In this document: one piece after another, positions 45,881 to 54,091 of the stretch | Layout: every line of letters starts with the position of its first letter | Numbering within the stretch: position 1 is the first letter of the stretch | NCBI RefSeq assembly: GCF_014202645.1 | Contig: NZ_JACHHG010000001.1 | Span: forward strand, 186,001 to 250,000 | Reading direction: 5' to 3' | DNA: 64,000 bases | From: Deinobacterium chartae | GTDB lineage: Bacteria; Deinococcota; Deinococci; Deinococcales; Deinococcaceae | Notes under the pieces: model-generated | The model's database searches: none | Seen by the model: the letters and a program-made list of their open reading frames with translations, nothing else | Told to the model about the DNA's origin: nothing | Position numbers and translations under genes: made by a program

Positions 45881-46672
45881 TCAGGCATGCCCCCTGCGCA
45901 GCAGCTCACGGATGCGGGTAGCGATCTCAAAGAACCTGGGGCTGTCGCGGGTGCCCGCGTCCCGCGGCTGCGGCAGATCCACGTCCACGATGCCCTCGAT
46001 CTTGCCGGGCCGCGCGGTCATCACCACCACCCGCGTGCTCAAAAACACCGCCTCGGAGATGCTGTGCGTCACAAAAACAACGGTCTTGCCGGTCTCGCGC
46101 CACACCCGCAGCAACTCGAGGTTGAGGTGCTCGCGGGTGATCTCGTCGAGCGCCCCGAACGGCTCGTCCATGAACAGCAGCGCCGGATCGAAAGCCAGCG
46201 CGCGAGCGATCGACACCCGCTGCTGCATACCGCCGGAGAGCTGCCAGGGGTAATGGCGCTCGAAGCGCTCGAGGCCCACCAGCCGCAGCATGGCCCGCGC
46301 CCGCTCGGCGCGCCCCTCCCTGGGAAAGTTCATCACCTCGAGGGGCAGGGTCACGTTGGCCAGCACGCTGCGCCACTCCATCAGCGCCGGGGCCTGGAAC
46401 ACGAAGCCGTAGGCGCGCTCGCTGCGGGCCTGCCCGGGGGTTTTGCCGTTGATGCGGATCTCGCCGCAGGTGGGCTGCACCAGGTCGGCCAGCAGCCGCA
46501 GCAGCGTGGTCTTGCCGCAGCCGCTGGGGCCGATCAGGCTGATGAACTCGCCGGGCGCAATGCTGAGGTTCGCGCCCTGAAGAGCCACGGTTTCGCCGCC
46601 GGGCACCGGGAAGACCATGCCAAGGTTGTGCACCTGCACGATGCTGCCCGCCGCAGGGGCGAGCGCGGTCAT
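45881..46672 (-). CDS. ABC transporter ATP-binding protein (NMT1 system)
   Basis: 263 residues with all nucleotide-binding motifs: Walker A GPSGCGKTT, Q-loop FVFQAPALMEW, signature LSGGMQQRVSIARAL, Walker B LLFMDEPFGALDE and the switch histidine in VTHSISEAVFL. This is the SsuB/TauB-type subfamily that pairs with the two adjacent permeases. The ATG overlaps the dihydropyrimidinase stop by four bases, tying uptake to degradation. It is the only ABC ATPase in the window. Confidence 0.96.
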   Translation of the reverse strand: MTALAPAAGSIVQVHNLGMVFPVPGGETVALQGANLSIAPGEFISLIGPSGCGKTTLLRLLADLVQPTCGEIRINGKTPGQARSERAYGFVFQAPALMEWRSVLANVTLPLEVMNFPREGRAERARAMLRLVGLERFERHYPWQLSGGMQQRVSIARALAFDPALLFMDEPFGALDEITREHLNLELLRVWRETGKTVVFVTHSISEAVFLSTRVVVMTARPGKIEGIVDVDLPQPRDAGTRDSPRFFEIATRIRELLRRGHA

Positions 46673-48078
46673 GCCGGCGCCTCCTCGAGGACGGCCGTTT
46701 GCGCCTGCGCAGTGGGGCGGCGCAGGAACTGCCCGTAGCCGTACTCGCCCACGAACTGACCGCCGCGCACCATCACCCGGCCGCGCACGGTCACCACCTC
46801 GGGGCGACCGTCGATCTCCATGCCCTCGAAACCGTTGTAGTCGTTGTTCACGTGCTGGGTGGCCGCCGAGATCACCCCGCGGTAGTGCGGGTCGTACACC
46901 ACCAGATCGGCGTCGCTGCCCACCGCGACCGTACCCTTGCGCGGAAACAGCCCGAACAGCCGGGCCGCACGCGTGCTGGCCGCGTCCACGAAACGGTGCA
47001 GATCGAGGCTGCCCCGGCTCACGCCGTAGGTGTAAAGCAGGTTCACCCGGTCCTCGAGGGCCGGGATGCCGTTGGGAATCCGGGTGAAATCCCCGCGTCC
47101 CAGCTCTTTCTGCTCGAGGTCAAAGGGGCAGTGGTCGGTGCCCACCGTATCGATCAGACCCATTTGCAGCGCGTCCCACAGCGGTTTGTGGTTGCGGGCG
47201 TCGCGCAGCGGCGGCGACATCACGTAGCGGGCCCCCTCGAAATCGGGGCGCTCGGCGTAGGTCTTGTCCAGCAGCAGGTGCGGGATCACGGTCTCGACGG
47301 CGAGCCTGACCCCGCGCGCCTTGGCGGCCAGGGCCGCTTTCAGCGCGGGTTCGCACGACAGGTGAACCACGTATCCGCTGGCCCCGGTCGCCTCGAGGAA
47401 GGCGGCAAAGCGCGCGGTCCCCTCGGCCTCGACCAGTTCAGGACGGCTGGGTTCGTGCCATTCGGGCCCGGTCTTGCCCTCGGCGAGCAGCGCGGCCTGC
47501 AGGCGCGCGACCAGTTCGGCGTTCTCGCAGTGCGCGGTGACGATCACGCCGAGCTCGCGGGCCAGGGTCAGCGTGCGGTACATCTCGCCGTCTTCGACCC
47601 CGAAGAAGTTCTTGTACGACAGAAAGATCTTGAACGAGGAGATGCCGTCGGCCACGATCTGGCGCAGCTGCGCCTCGGTGGTCTCGTCGAAGCGGGTCAC
47701 GGCCATGTGAAAGGTGTAGTCGCAAGCACTCTGCCCCTCGGCCTTGGACTTCCACAGCTCGTAGCCCGCCAGGGCGTCTTCTTGCCTCGAGGGGCAGCAC
47801 ATCTCGATCAGGGTGGTCGTGCCGCCTGCGAGCGCGGCGGTCGAGGCGGTGCGGTAGGTGTCCTTGGCGAAGGTGGACATGAACGGCAGGTAGATGTGCA
47901 CGTGCGGGTCGATAAAGCCCGGGAACACCAGCTTGCCGGTGGCGTCGATCACCTCGCAGCCGGGCGGGGCCTCGAGGTCGCGCCCGATGCGGGTGATGGT
48001 CTGGTCCTCGACGTACACGTCGGCGTGGTAGCGCGCGTCGGCGGTGATGATCTCTCCGTTGCGGATCAGCAGGGGCAT
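46669..48078 (-). CDS. hydA: Dihydropyrimidinase (cyclic amidohydrolase)
   Basis: 469 residues. Binuclear zinc amidohydrolase: HVHIYLP gives the HxH pair, FKIFLSYK the carboxylated lysine, TAHCEN and HLSCEPALKA the next histidines, and GTDHCPFDLEQK the metal aspartate. MCCPSRQED and RIPNGIPALEDRV are typical of dihydropyrimidinases. Opens dihydrouracil or dihydrothymine to the N-carbamoyl-beta-amino acid. The ATG at 48078 follows GAGGAGG. Last before the importer genes, which it overlaps by four bases. Confidence 0.95.
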   Translation of the reverse strand: MPLLIRNGEIITADARYHADVYVEDQTITRIGRDLEAPPGCEVIDATGKLVFPGFIDPHVHIYLPFMSTFAKDTYRTASTAALAGGTTTLIEMCCPSRQEDALAGYELWKSKAEGQSACDYTFHMAVTRFDETTEAQLRQIVADGISSFKIFLSYKNFFGVEDGEMYRTLTLARELGVIVTAHCENAELVARLQAALLAEGKTGPEWHEPSRPELVEAEGTARFAAFLEATGASGYVVHLSCEPALKAALAAKARGVRLAVETVIPHLLLDKTYAERPDFEGARYVMSPPLRDARNHKPLWDALQMGLIDTVGTDHCPFDLEQKELGRGDFTRIPNGIPALEDRVNLLYTYGVSRGSLDLHRFVDAASTRAARLFGLFPRKGTVAVGSDADLVVYDPHYRGVISAATQHVNNDYNGFEGMEIDGRPEVVTVRGRVMVRGGQFVGEYGYGQFLRRPTAQAQTAVLEEAPA

Positions 48079-48101
48079 GCGGGTCCTCCTCGGAAGCGGA
48101 A

Positions 48102-49481
48102 TCAGTGAATGTCGATGCGGTTTTCGGCGCGGTAGCGCTGCATGGCGTCCCAGTCGCTGCCCACCTCGGGCTGGGCGGCGGTCAGTTCGTTCCAGGTGAC
48201 GCTTTGGCGACCCGAGGGCACCGGGACCATCTCGATGCAGCCGTCCACCGGGCAGACGTTGGCGCACAGCGCGCAGCCCACGCAGTCATCCTCGCGCACC
48301 TGCGGGGTGGGACGGGTATCAGCGACCGCGCGTCCGTTTGCGCGCACGTCGAATCCGGGCTGCACCCGCAGCCCCTCGGGGGAGTACAAGTCGATGCACT
48401 GGTGGGCGGTGTCGTTGCAGGCGGCGTAGCACAGGTTGCAGCGGATGCAGCGCTCGGGGTCGATGCGCGCGACCGCGCGGTAGGACAGGTCCAGGTCCCC
48501 GAAGGTCGAGACCTGCGGCAGGCTGCGCCCGATCACGTCGTCGAGCGTGGCGAAGCCGTGATCGTCCATCCAGTTGGACAGGCCGTCGATCAGGTCCTCC
48601 ACGATGCGGTAGCCGTAGTGCATCGCGGCGGTGCACACCTGCAGGCTGCTCGCCCCCAGCAGCAGAAACTCGGCTGCGTCGCGCCAGGTGGTGATGCCGC
48701 CCATACCGCTGATCGGCACCCTCGAGGCGCGCACCACCTCGTCTTGGCACAGTTCGGTCAGCATGTTCAGCGCGATCGGCTTGACCGCCGGTCCGGCATA
48801 GCCGCCGTGCGTGCCGCGTCCGCCGATGCTCGGCGTGATCATGAGCGTGTCGAGGTCCACGCTCATGATGCTGTTGATGGTGTTGATCAGCGACAGCGCC
48901 TGCGCGCCTCCGCGCAGCGCCGCCCGCGCCGGAACGGTGATGTGGGTGACGTTGGGCGTGAGCTTCACGATCACCGGAATGCGCGCCACCGAGGTGACCC
49001 AGGCCGTGTTCATCTCGCAGGACTCGGGAATCTGCCCGACTGCAGCACCCATGCCGCGCTCGCTCATGCCCTGCGGGCAGCCGTAGTTGAGCTCGATGCC
49101 GTCTGCCCCGGTGTCCTCGATCATCAAGATGATGTCGCGCCACGCCCTGGGGTCGGCCTCCACCATCGCCGACACGATCAGCGCCCGGTCGGGCCACAGG
49201 CGCTTGACCTCAGCGATCTCGCGCAGGTTCACCTCGAGGGGTCGGTCCGAGATCAGCTCGACGTTGTTGATGGCGACCAGACGCTGTCCGGCGACGCTGA
49301 GGCCGCCGTAGCGGTTGGAGATGTTCAGCACCGGGGCCCCGATGGTCTTCCACACCGCGCCGCCCCAGCCCGCCTCGAAGGCCTTGTTCACCTGATAGCC
49401 GCTGTTGGTGGGCGGCGCGCTCGCCAGCCAGAACGGGTTGGGTGCGCGAATTCCGGCGAAGTTCACACGAAGGTCGCTCAT
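48102..49481 (-). CDS. preA: NAD-dependent dihydropyrimidine dehydrogenase, PreA subunit
   Basis: 459 residues. An FMN TIM-barrel like the C-terminal part of eukaryotic DPD: LNYGCPQGMSERGMGAAVGQ carries the active-site cysteine region, GMGGITTWRDAAEFLLLGA the FMN phosphate site. Two ferredoxin-type clusters follow at the C-terminus (CIRCNLCYAACNDTAHQC and CVGCALCANVCPVDGC). With PreT it reduces uracil and thymine (or the reverse). The ATG overlaps the preT stop (ATGA), as expected for subunits made in equal amounts. Confidence 0.96.
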   Translation of the reverse strand: MSDLRVNFAGIRAPNPFWLASAPPTNSGYQVNKAFEAGWGGAVWKTIGAPVLNISNRYGGLSVAGQRLVAINNVELISDRPLEVNLREIAEVKRLWPDRALIVSAMVEADPRAWRDIILMIEDTGADGIELNYGCPQGMSERGMGAAVGQIPESCEMNTAWVTSVARIPVIVKLTPNVTHITVPARAALRGGAQALSLINTINSIMSVDLDTLMITPSIGGRGTHGGYAGPAVKPIALNMLTELCQDEVVRASRVPISGMGGITTWRDAAEFLLLGASSLQVCTAAMHYGYRIVEDLIDGLSNWMDDHGFATLDDVIGRSLPQVSTFGDLDLSYRAVARIDPERCIRCNLCYAACNDTAHQCIDLYSPEGLRVQPGFDVRANGRAVADTRPTPQVREDDCVGCALCANVCPVDGCIEMVPVPSGRQSVTWNELTAAQPEVGSDWDAMQRYRAENRIDIH

Positions 49482-50803
49482 AGCAGGGTCTCCTGTCGGG
49501 CGGCCGCGAGGCGCGCGTGAATGCCCTGCGCGGCCAACTTGCCGTCTTGGACCGCCATCACCGTGGAGGCAACCCCCCGGGCGCGGATGCAGTCGCCGCC
49601 CGCGAACACGCGCGGGATGCTGGTCTCGAAGGCGTCGTCCACCGCGATGTAGCCCCCCTCGAGGGCCAGTCCCAGCGCTTGTGCCAGGCGCGGCTTTTCC
49701 TGCCCGATGGCCTTGATGACCTGATCGGCGGGCAGCACGAAGTTCGACCCCGGCAGCGGCTGCGGACGCGGGCGGCCCGAGGCGTCCGCTTCGCCGAGCT
49801 CCATGCGCACGCACTCGAGGCCCACCACCTGGCCCTGCCGGTGCAGCAGCGCCACCGGCTGGGTCAAGAAGCGGTACTGGATGCCCTCGTGCAGCGCGAA
49901 GTGGTACTCGTGAGCGTAGGCGGTCATCTCGGCCTCGGTGCGGCGGTACACCACGGTGACCTCAGCGCCCATGCGGCGCGCGATGGTCGCGGCGTCCACG
50001 GCGGTGTTGCCCGCGCCGATCACCAGCACCCGGCGGCCCACCTCGAGGTGGGCGAGGTCCAGCTTGCTCGCTTCGATAAAGGCCAGCCCGTCGGTGACGT
50101 ACTCCTCGCCGGGAATGCCCAGCGCAGGAACCGCTCCCAGCCCGACTGCCAGAAACACCGCGTCGAAGGCGGCGAGCAGTTCCTCGAGGTGGGCGCGCTC
50201 GCTCAGTTCGTGTCCGGTCACGACCTGCACGCCCAGGTCGCGCAGCGCCTCGACCTCGCGCAGCGCGACCTCGATCGGTTCGCGCAGCACGATGATGCCG
50301 TAGGTACTCAGTCCCCCACCGAGTTCGCGGCGCTCGTACAGCGTGACCTCGTAGCCGAGCCGGGCGAGTTCGGCGCTGCACGAGAGGCCCGCTGGGCCCG
50401 AACCGACCACCGCGACCTTGAGTCCGGTTGGCGGGCCCGGCTGGAACATGCGGATACCACGCTGCTGCACGTAATCCACCGCGTAACGCTGCAGCCGTCC
50501 GATCTGGATCGGGGTGTGGTCCCTGCCCAGCACGCAGGCCCCCTCGCACAGCTCCTGCACCGGGCAGACCCGCGCGCAGGTGCCGCCCAGAAAGTTCGCC
50601 TCGAGGATGGTGCGGGCCGAGCCGCGCAGGTTGCCGGTGGCGATCTTGCGGATGAAGGTGGGGATGTCGATGTGGGTCGGGCAGGCCTGCAGGCACGGCG
50701 CGTCGTAGCAGTACAGGCAGCGGTTGGCCTCGAGGGCCGCCTCGTGGGCCGTCAGCGGTGGGAGACTTTCCTGGAAGCGCTCGGCGGGTTGCAACTCGTC
50801 CAT
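49478..50803 (-). CDS. preT: NAD-dependent dihydropyrimidine dehydrogenase, PreT subunit
   Basis: 441 residues, related to the small subunit of glutamate synthase and to the N-terminal part of DPD. Cysteine-rich N-terminus for iron-sulfur clusters (CLYCYDAPCLQACP and GGTCARVCPVQELCEGAC), FAD-binding VAVVGSGPAGLSCSAELA and NAD(P)-binding VLVIGAGNTAVDAATIA. It passes electrons from NADH to PreA. First gene of the operon: GAGGTG precedes the ATG, and a TTGACA-N17-GATACT promoter lies about 145 bases upstream. Confidence 0.96.
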   Translation of the reverse strand: MDELQPAERFQESLPPLTAHEAALEANRCLYCYDAPCLQACPTHIDIPTFIRKIATGNLRGSARTILEANFLGGTCARVCPVQELCEGACVLGRDHTPIQIGRLQRYAVDYVQQRGIRMFQPGPPTGLKVAVVGSGPAGLSCSAELARLGYEVTLYERRELGGGLSTYGIIVLREPIEVALREVEALRDLGVQVVTGHELSERAHLEELLAAFDAVFLAVGLGAVPALGIPGEEYVTDGLAFIEASKLDLAHLEVGRRVLVIGAGNTAVDAATIARRMGAEVTVVYRRTEAEMTAYAHEYHFALHEGIQYRFLTQPVALLHRQGQVVGLECVRMELGEADASGRPRPQPLPGSNFVLPADQVIKAIGQEKPRLAQALGLALEGGYIAVDDAFETSIPRVFAGGDCIRARGVASTVMAVQDGKLAAQGIHARLAAARQETLL

Positions 50804-50930
50804 ACGTCACCTCGGCCGGGGATTTCTCCCCTGCGTGATACGAGAACGACGACGCTTGCCCCACGCGTGTGGGTTCCTGCGTCCGGGCTGTGGCGCTGGC
50901 TACCGGTCCTGACCCTCACGGGAGCCGCTT

Positions 50931-50957
50931 TAACCGAGATAGTCGGAGTATCGGTTA
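50931..50957. promoter_or_regulatory. Palindromic operator candidate at the pre promoter
   Basis: TAACCGA (50931-50937) and TCGGTTA (50951-50957) are perfect inverted arms around 13 bases. The right arm overlaps the -10 box, a position for control by repression, possibly by the PucR protein encoded in the set. Confidence 0.55.
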
Positions 50958-50975
50958 ATTATGTATAAATGTCAA
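50947..50975 (-). promoter_or_regulatory. Promoter of pyrimidine-catabolic operon
   Basis: On the minus strand a perfect -35 TTGACA (50970-50975), 17 bases, and GATACT (50947-50952). It is the best sigma-70-type promoter in the window and faces preT. Confidence 0.85.
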
Positions 50976-51243
50976 GACTTCTCCGAATAAACTTAACGCG
51001 CGTAAAATCGGCCCCGGAACGAAAAGACGTTTTAGGACACACTGTCCAAACAGCTCCTGGGAAGCTTGTCCACACGAGCATCCGCAGCTCTTTTGCATAA
51101 AAATACAACAATGGCCGCGCTCCGCGAACGGCCCAGAGGGCAAGTTCCCGGTCCGCGAAACAACGCAACCACCCCCTCTGAAGCAGCAATGGTGGACCGC
51201 GCGGAGCAGAACGAAGAGAAAACGGGTTGATTGAGGTTCTCTC

Positions 51244-51252
51244 AGTATAGCA
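51244..51252 (-). promoter_or_regulatory. Extended -10 promoter of a possible small RNA
   Basis: TGCTATACT on the minus strand is an extended -10. Transcription would run through about 260 bases of non-coding, hairpin-rich DNA towards the pre promoter. No -35 is clear. Confidence 0.35.
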
Positions 51253-51337
51253 AAAACCCCCGGCCTCCGGCCCCTCGCCCCTCCACGGCGCCGCATGGTC
51301 CCGCCAATGTGCCCGCTGCGAACGCTTCGCTACACCC

Positions 51338-51394
51338 CCGCGGCAAGGCGAAGGGGTCCCAGCAGCGTGCTGGGACCCCTTCGCCTTGCCGCGG
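51338..51394. repeat. Perfect 27-bp inverted repeat
   Basis: Arms 51338-51364 and 51368-51394 with a GCG loop, four bases after the HAD phosphatase stop. It is far longer than a normal terminator stem and is not followed by a T-run. It probably ends the minus-strand sugar-transport operon. Confidence 0.8.
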
Positions 51395-51398
51395 ACGC

Positions 51399-52178
51399 TC
51401 AGTCCAGCAACACCTGGGCCGCCTGATACGCATCGCGCACCGCGTAGGTCGGGGTCAGCCGCTCCGGCGTCGCTTCCGGGTGAAACTCCACATACAGCGC
51501 CCGCGCGCGCGCCGCCTCGAGGTACGCGTCCAGCGGTGCCCGCGCAAAATCCGTGCGGGTCACCGGGCGGTCACCGGGCAGGTCGGGGGTCAGCCACACC
51601 GAGGCCACACCGGCCAGGTTAGCGCCCAGCACGTCGTGCTCGAGGGTGTCTCCCACGTGCGCGATCAGGCCGGGCACCGCCCGGAACGCGTTCGGATCCG
51701 GCTTGGCGTAGCCGAGCACCTCGGGGGTCAAAACGTCTTCGAACAGCGGCAGAATGCCCAGCGCGTCCAGCACCGGCACCTGGTACTTGCGGTAGCCGTT
51801 GGTGAGCGCGTACAGCGTGTATCCCGCCGCGCGCAGCGCCTCTAGGCCCTCGCGGGCACCGGGCAGCAGCAGGATGTGCTCGGGCGTGCAGCCCTCGAGG
51901 ACGATTCCGGCGATGTCCCCGGGCGGCGTGCCGCCGAACGCGCGGCTGACTCCGGCGTAGATGTCGTCCCAGTCGTAAGCGCTCACGAAGCTCGCGCTGC
52001 GCATACGCTGCCGCCACGCGTCGCGGATCGCCGCACGGATCTGCGCGTGGGCCTGCTCGGCAGGCACGGCAGCCAGCCTCGAGCTGCGGTGGATGTGGTC
52101 TACCACCCGCGGACCCACGTAGCTGCCGAAAGGGTTTTGCATCAGCACCCCGTCGAGGTCGAACGAGACCGACTTCAT
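51399..52178 (-). CDS. HAD-superfamily phosphatase
   Basis: 259 residues. HAD motifs in order: DLDGVL (nucleophile aspartates, residues 7-9 region), ALTNGY (motif II threonine), GYAKPDPNAF (motif III lysine) and HVGDTLEHDVLGANLAG (motif IV acids). The cap domain insert (about residues 20-95) marks subfamily I, typical of small phosphorylated-metabolite phosphatases. The ATG overlaps the permease stop by four bases, so it is probably devoted to the imported sugar, or to dephosphorylating a toxic sugar phosphate; that is inference. Confidence 0.88.
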   Translation of the reverse strand: MKSVSFDLDGVLMQNPFGSYVGPRVVDHIHRSSRLAAVPAEQAHAQIRAAIRDAWRQRMRSASFVSAYDWDDIYAGVSRAFGGTPPGDIAGIVLEGCTPEHILLLPGAREGLEALRAAGYTLYALTNGYRKYQVPVLDALGILPLFEDVLTPEVLGYAKPDPNAFRAVPGLIAHVGDTLEHDVLGANLAGVASVWLTPDLPGDRPVTRTDFARAPLDAYLEAARARALYVEFHPEATPERLTPTYAVRDAYQAAQVLLD

Positions 52179-53059
52179 CCTTTCACCGCCCCGACGGTCA
52201 CGCCGCGCAGGAAGTACTTCTGGCTGGCAAAGAAGACCGCGATGATCGGCAGCGCGGCCAGCACCGCCCCGGCCATGTGCAGCCCGTACGAGAGCGGAAC
52301 TTCTTCGCGCAGCAGCACCAGTCCGACCTGCAGCGTGCGCATCTCGGCCGAGCGGGTAATGATCAGCGGCCACAGGAACGAGTTCCACTGCGCGATAAAG
52401 GTGATGATGCCGAGGAAAGCCAGACCCGGCTTGATCAGCGGCAAGATGATCGACCAGAAGATCTTGAACTCGTGTGCGCCGTCTACGCGCGCCGCGTCGA
52501 TCAGTTCGCTGGGCAGCGTCTGGATGAACTGCTTCATGAGGAAAACCGAGTAAGGACTGGCCAGCGCGGGCAGGATCAGTCCCGCGTAGCTGTCGATCAT
52601 GCCCAGCTTGCTGCTCATGATGAACAGCGGCACCAAAATCACCTGAAAAGGAAGCATCATCGCCACGATATACGCCCAGAACAGCGGAGTTCTACCGGCA
52701 AACGGGATCTTGGCAAAGGCGTAGCCGGCCATCGAGGCCAGCAGCAGCTCGAACACCGTGACCACCACGGCCAGCACGGTGGTGTTCCAGACCCAGCGCC
52801 AGAAGTTCTCGCGCTGCACGATCTCACGGAAGTTCTGCAGGGTGGGTTCGGACGGAAACAGCTCGGGCGGGAACTTGACGGTGAGCGCCGAGGAGGTGAA
52901 GGCGGTCGAAAACATCCAGTACAGCGGAATCAGGGTCAGCAGCGCCAGCACGGTCAGGATGGCAATCATGACCACGCTGCCCAGCGGGGTGGGACGCGCC
53001 GGGTGTTCGGCGTCGACCAGCGGGTTGGGGCGTTTGCGGGGGGTCAGGGCTCGGGTCAC
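52175..53059 (-). CDS. Sugar ABC transporter permease (MalG type, second system)
   Basis: 294 residues from a GTG at 53059, chosen because GAGGAG lies about ten bases before it; another GTG at 53107 has no such site. Six membrane helices, PFQVILVPLFIMSSKLG and the EAA loop SELIDAARVDGAHEFKIFW. QWNSFLWPLI is typical of MalG-like permeases. The stop overlaps the HAD phosphatase start. Confidence 0.92.
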   Translation of the reverse strand: MTRALTPRKRPNPLVDAEHPARPTPLGSVVMIAILTVLALLTLIPLYWMFSTAFTSSALTVKFPPELFPSEPTLQNFREIVQRENFWRWVWNTTVLAVVVTVFELLLASMAGYAFAKIPFAGRTPLFWAYIVAMMLPFQVILVPLFIMSSKLGMIDSYAGLILPALASPYSVFLMKQFIQTLPSELIDAARVDGAHEFKIFWSIILPLIKPGLAFLGIITFIAQWNSFLWPLIITRSAEMRTLQVGLVLLREEVPLSYGLHMAGAVLAALPIIAVFFASQKYFLRGVTVGAVKG

Positions 53060-53122
53060 GGGTGGCAACTCCTCGAGGGCACAGGGTCGGTGGGGACGGC
53101 GCGGCACTCCGGGCGAAGTTCC

Positions 53123-54040
53123 TCAGTACTCGACACTTCTGCCCAGCCACTTGAACTGCACCGCGGCCATCACGAAGGTCAGCACGAACAGGATCATCGC
53201 CTGCGCCGACGCCAGCCCCAGCTGGAAACGCACGAAGGCGGTCTCGTAGATCAGGTAGACCACCGTGGAGGTCGCGAACTGCGGCCCGCCCTGGGTCATC
53301 ACGTACACGCTCTCGAACACCTGAAAGGTGTTGATCGTTCCGGTAACCACCAGGTACAGCAGCGTCGGCTGGATCAGGGGCACGATCACGTTGCGAAACA
53401 CCGCCCACCTCGAGGCGCCGTCGAGCAGGGCGGTCTCGTACAGCTCGCGTGGGATGCGGCTCAGCGCGGCCGAGAGCAGCACGATGCTCGACCCGCCGCC
53501 CATGATCACCTGCATGGCCATCAGCGCGGGCAAGGCGGTGGAGGTCTCTCCCAGCCATGCGACCGGCTTCATGCCAAGCAGGCTGATCGCGGCGTTCAGC
53601 AGGCCGAAGGAGGGGTTAAAGATCCACAGCCACACCAGCGACAAGATCACGCCGGAGGTGACGCTGGGCAGGTAGAAGGCCGACTTGAAAAAGGTCTGCA
53701 TCGGCTTGGACAGCGGGTCGAGCAGGTAGGCGACCAGCAGGGCCTTGCCCAGCCACAGCACCACCACGATGCCCGTGAAAACCGCCGTGTTGCGCAGCGC
53801 CACCTTGAACAGCGGGTCGGCCAGCGCCGCCCTGAAATTGTCCAGCCCCACGAAGCGCACGCTGGTGGGCAGGTACTCGGTAAAGGCCAGCGCCCAAGCT
53901 CCCAGCACCGGCACCAGAAAGAACACGGCGAAAAACAGGAAGTGCGGCAGGATGAACAGGTAGCCGGTGGCGTTCTTGCGCCACCAGCGGGCCAGCCCGC
54001 CGGAAGAAGGCCGCGTGACGCGGCCGGAGGTGGTCAGCAC
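53123..54040 (-). CDS. Sugar ABC transporter permease (MalF type, second system)
   Basis: 305 residues from a GTG at 54040 with GAGG seven bases upstream; a TTG at 54055 would add five residues. Six membrane helices, YLFILPHFLFFAVFFLVPV at the N-terminus, EAA loop RELYETALLDGASRWAVF and TQGGPQFATSTVVYLIY. Follows a hairpin after the binding-protein gene. No ATPase gene is present in this operon. Confidence 0.92.
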   Translation of the reverse strand: MLTTSGRVTRPSSGGLARWWRKNATGYLFILPHFLFFAVFFLVPVLGAWALAFTEYLPTSVRFVGLDNFRAALADPLFKVALRNTAVFTGIVVVLWLGKALLVAYLLDPLSKPMQTFFKSAFYLPSVTSGVILSLVWLWIFNPSFGLLNAAISLLGMKPVAWLGETSTALPALMAMQVIMGGGSSIVLLSAALSRIPRELYETALLDGASRWAVFRNVIVPLIQPTLLYLVVTGTINTFQVFESVYVMTQGGPQFATSTVVYLIYETAFVRFQLGLASAQAMILFVLTFVMAAVQFKWLGRSVEY

Positions 54041-54063
54041 GGTATACCTCGACAAAAGAAAAC

Positions 54064-54084
54064 GGGGAGGGCGTTGCCCTCCCC
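54064..54084 (-). terminator. Hairpin with T-rich tail between binding-protein and permease genes
   Basis: A 9-bp stem (54064-54072 with 54076-54084), 3-base loop and, on the minus strand, a following GTTTTCTTTT. It looks like a leaky intrinsic terminator that would lower permease expression relative to the binding protein. Confidence 0.7.
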
Positions 54085-54091
54085 TGTGGCG

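Larger units (their letters stand above)
50804..51398. other. 595-base intergenic region upstream of preT
   Basis: No convincing gene. It contains the preT leader, the pre promoter and palindrome, a GGACACACTGTCC operator-like dyad (51035-51047), an extended -10 box at 51244-51252 pointing toward preT, and a 27-bp perfect inverted repeat (51338-51394) adjoining the HAD phosphatase gene. A 113-codon frame on the minus strand (50955-51296) lacks coding character. Confidence 0.7.

Noticed and set aside
50955-51296. 113-codon minus-strand frame upstream of preT
   Set aside because: Mixed Arg/Cys-rich sequence with no motif, and it runs into the pre promoter.
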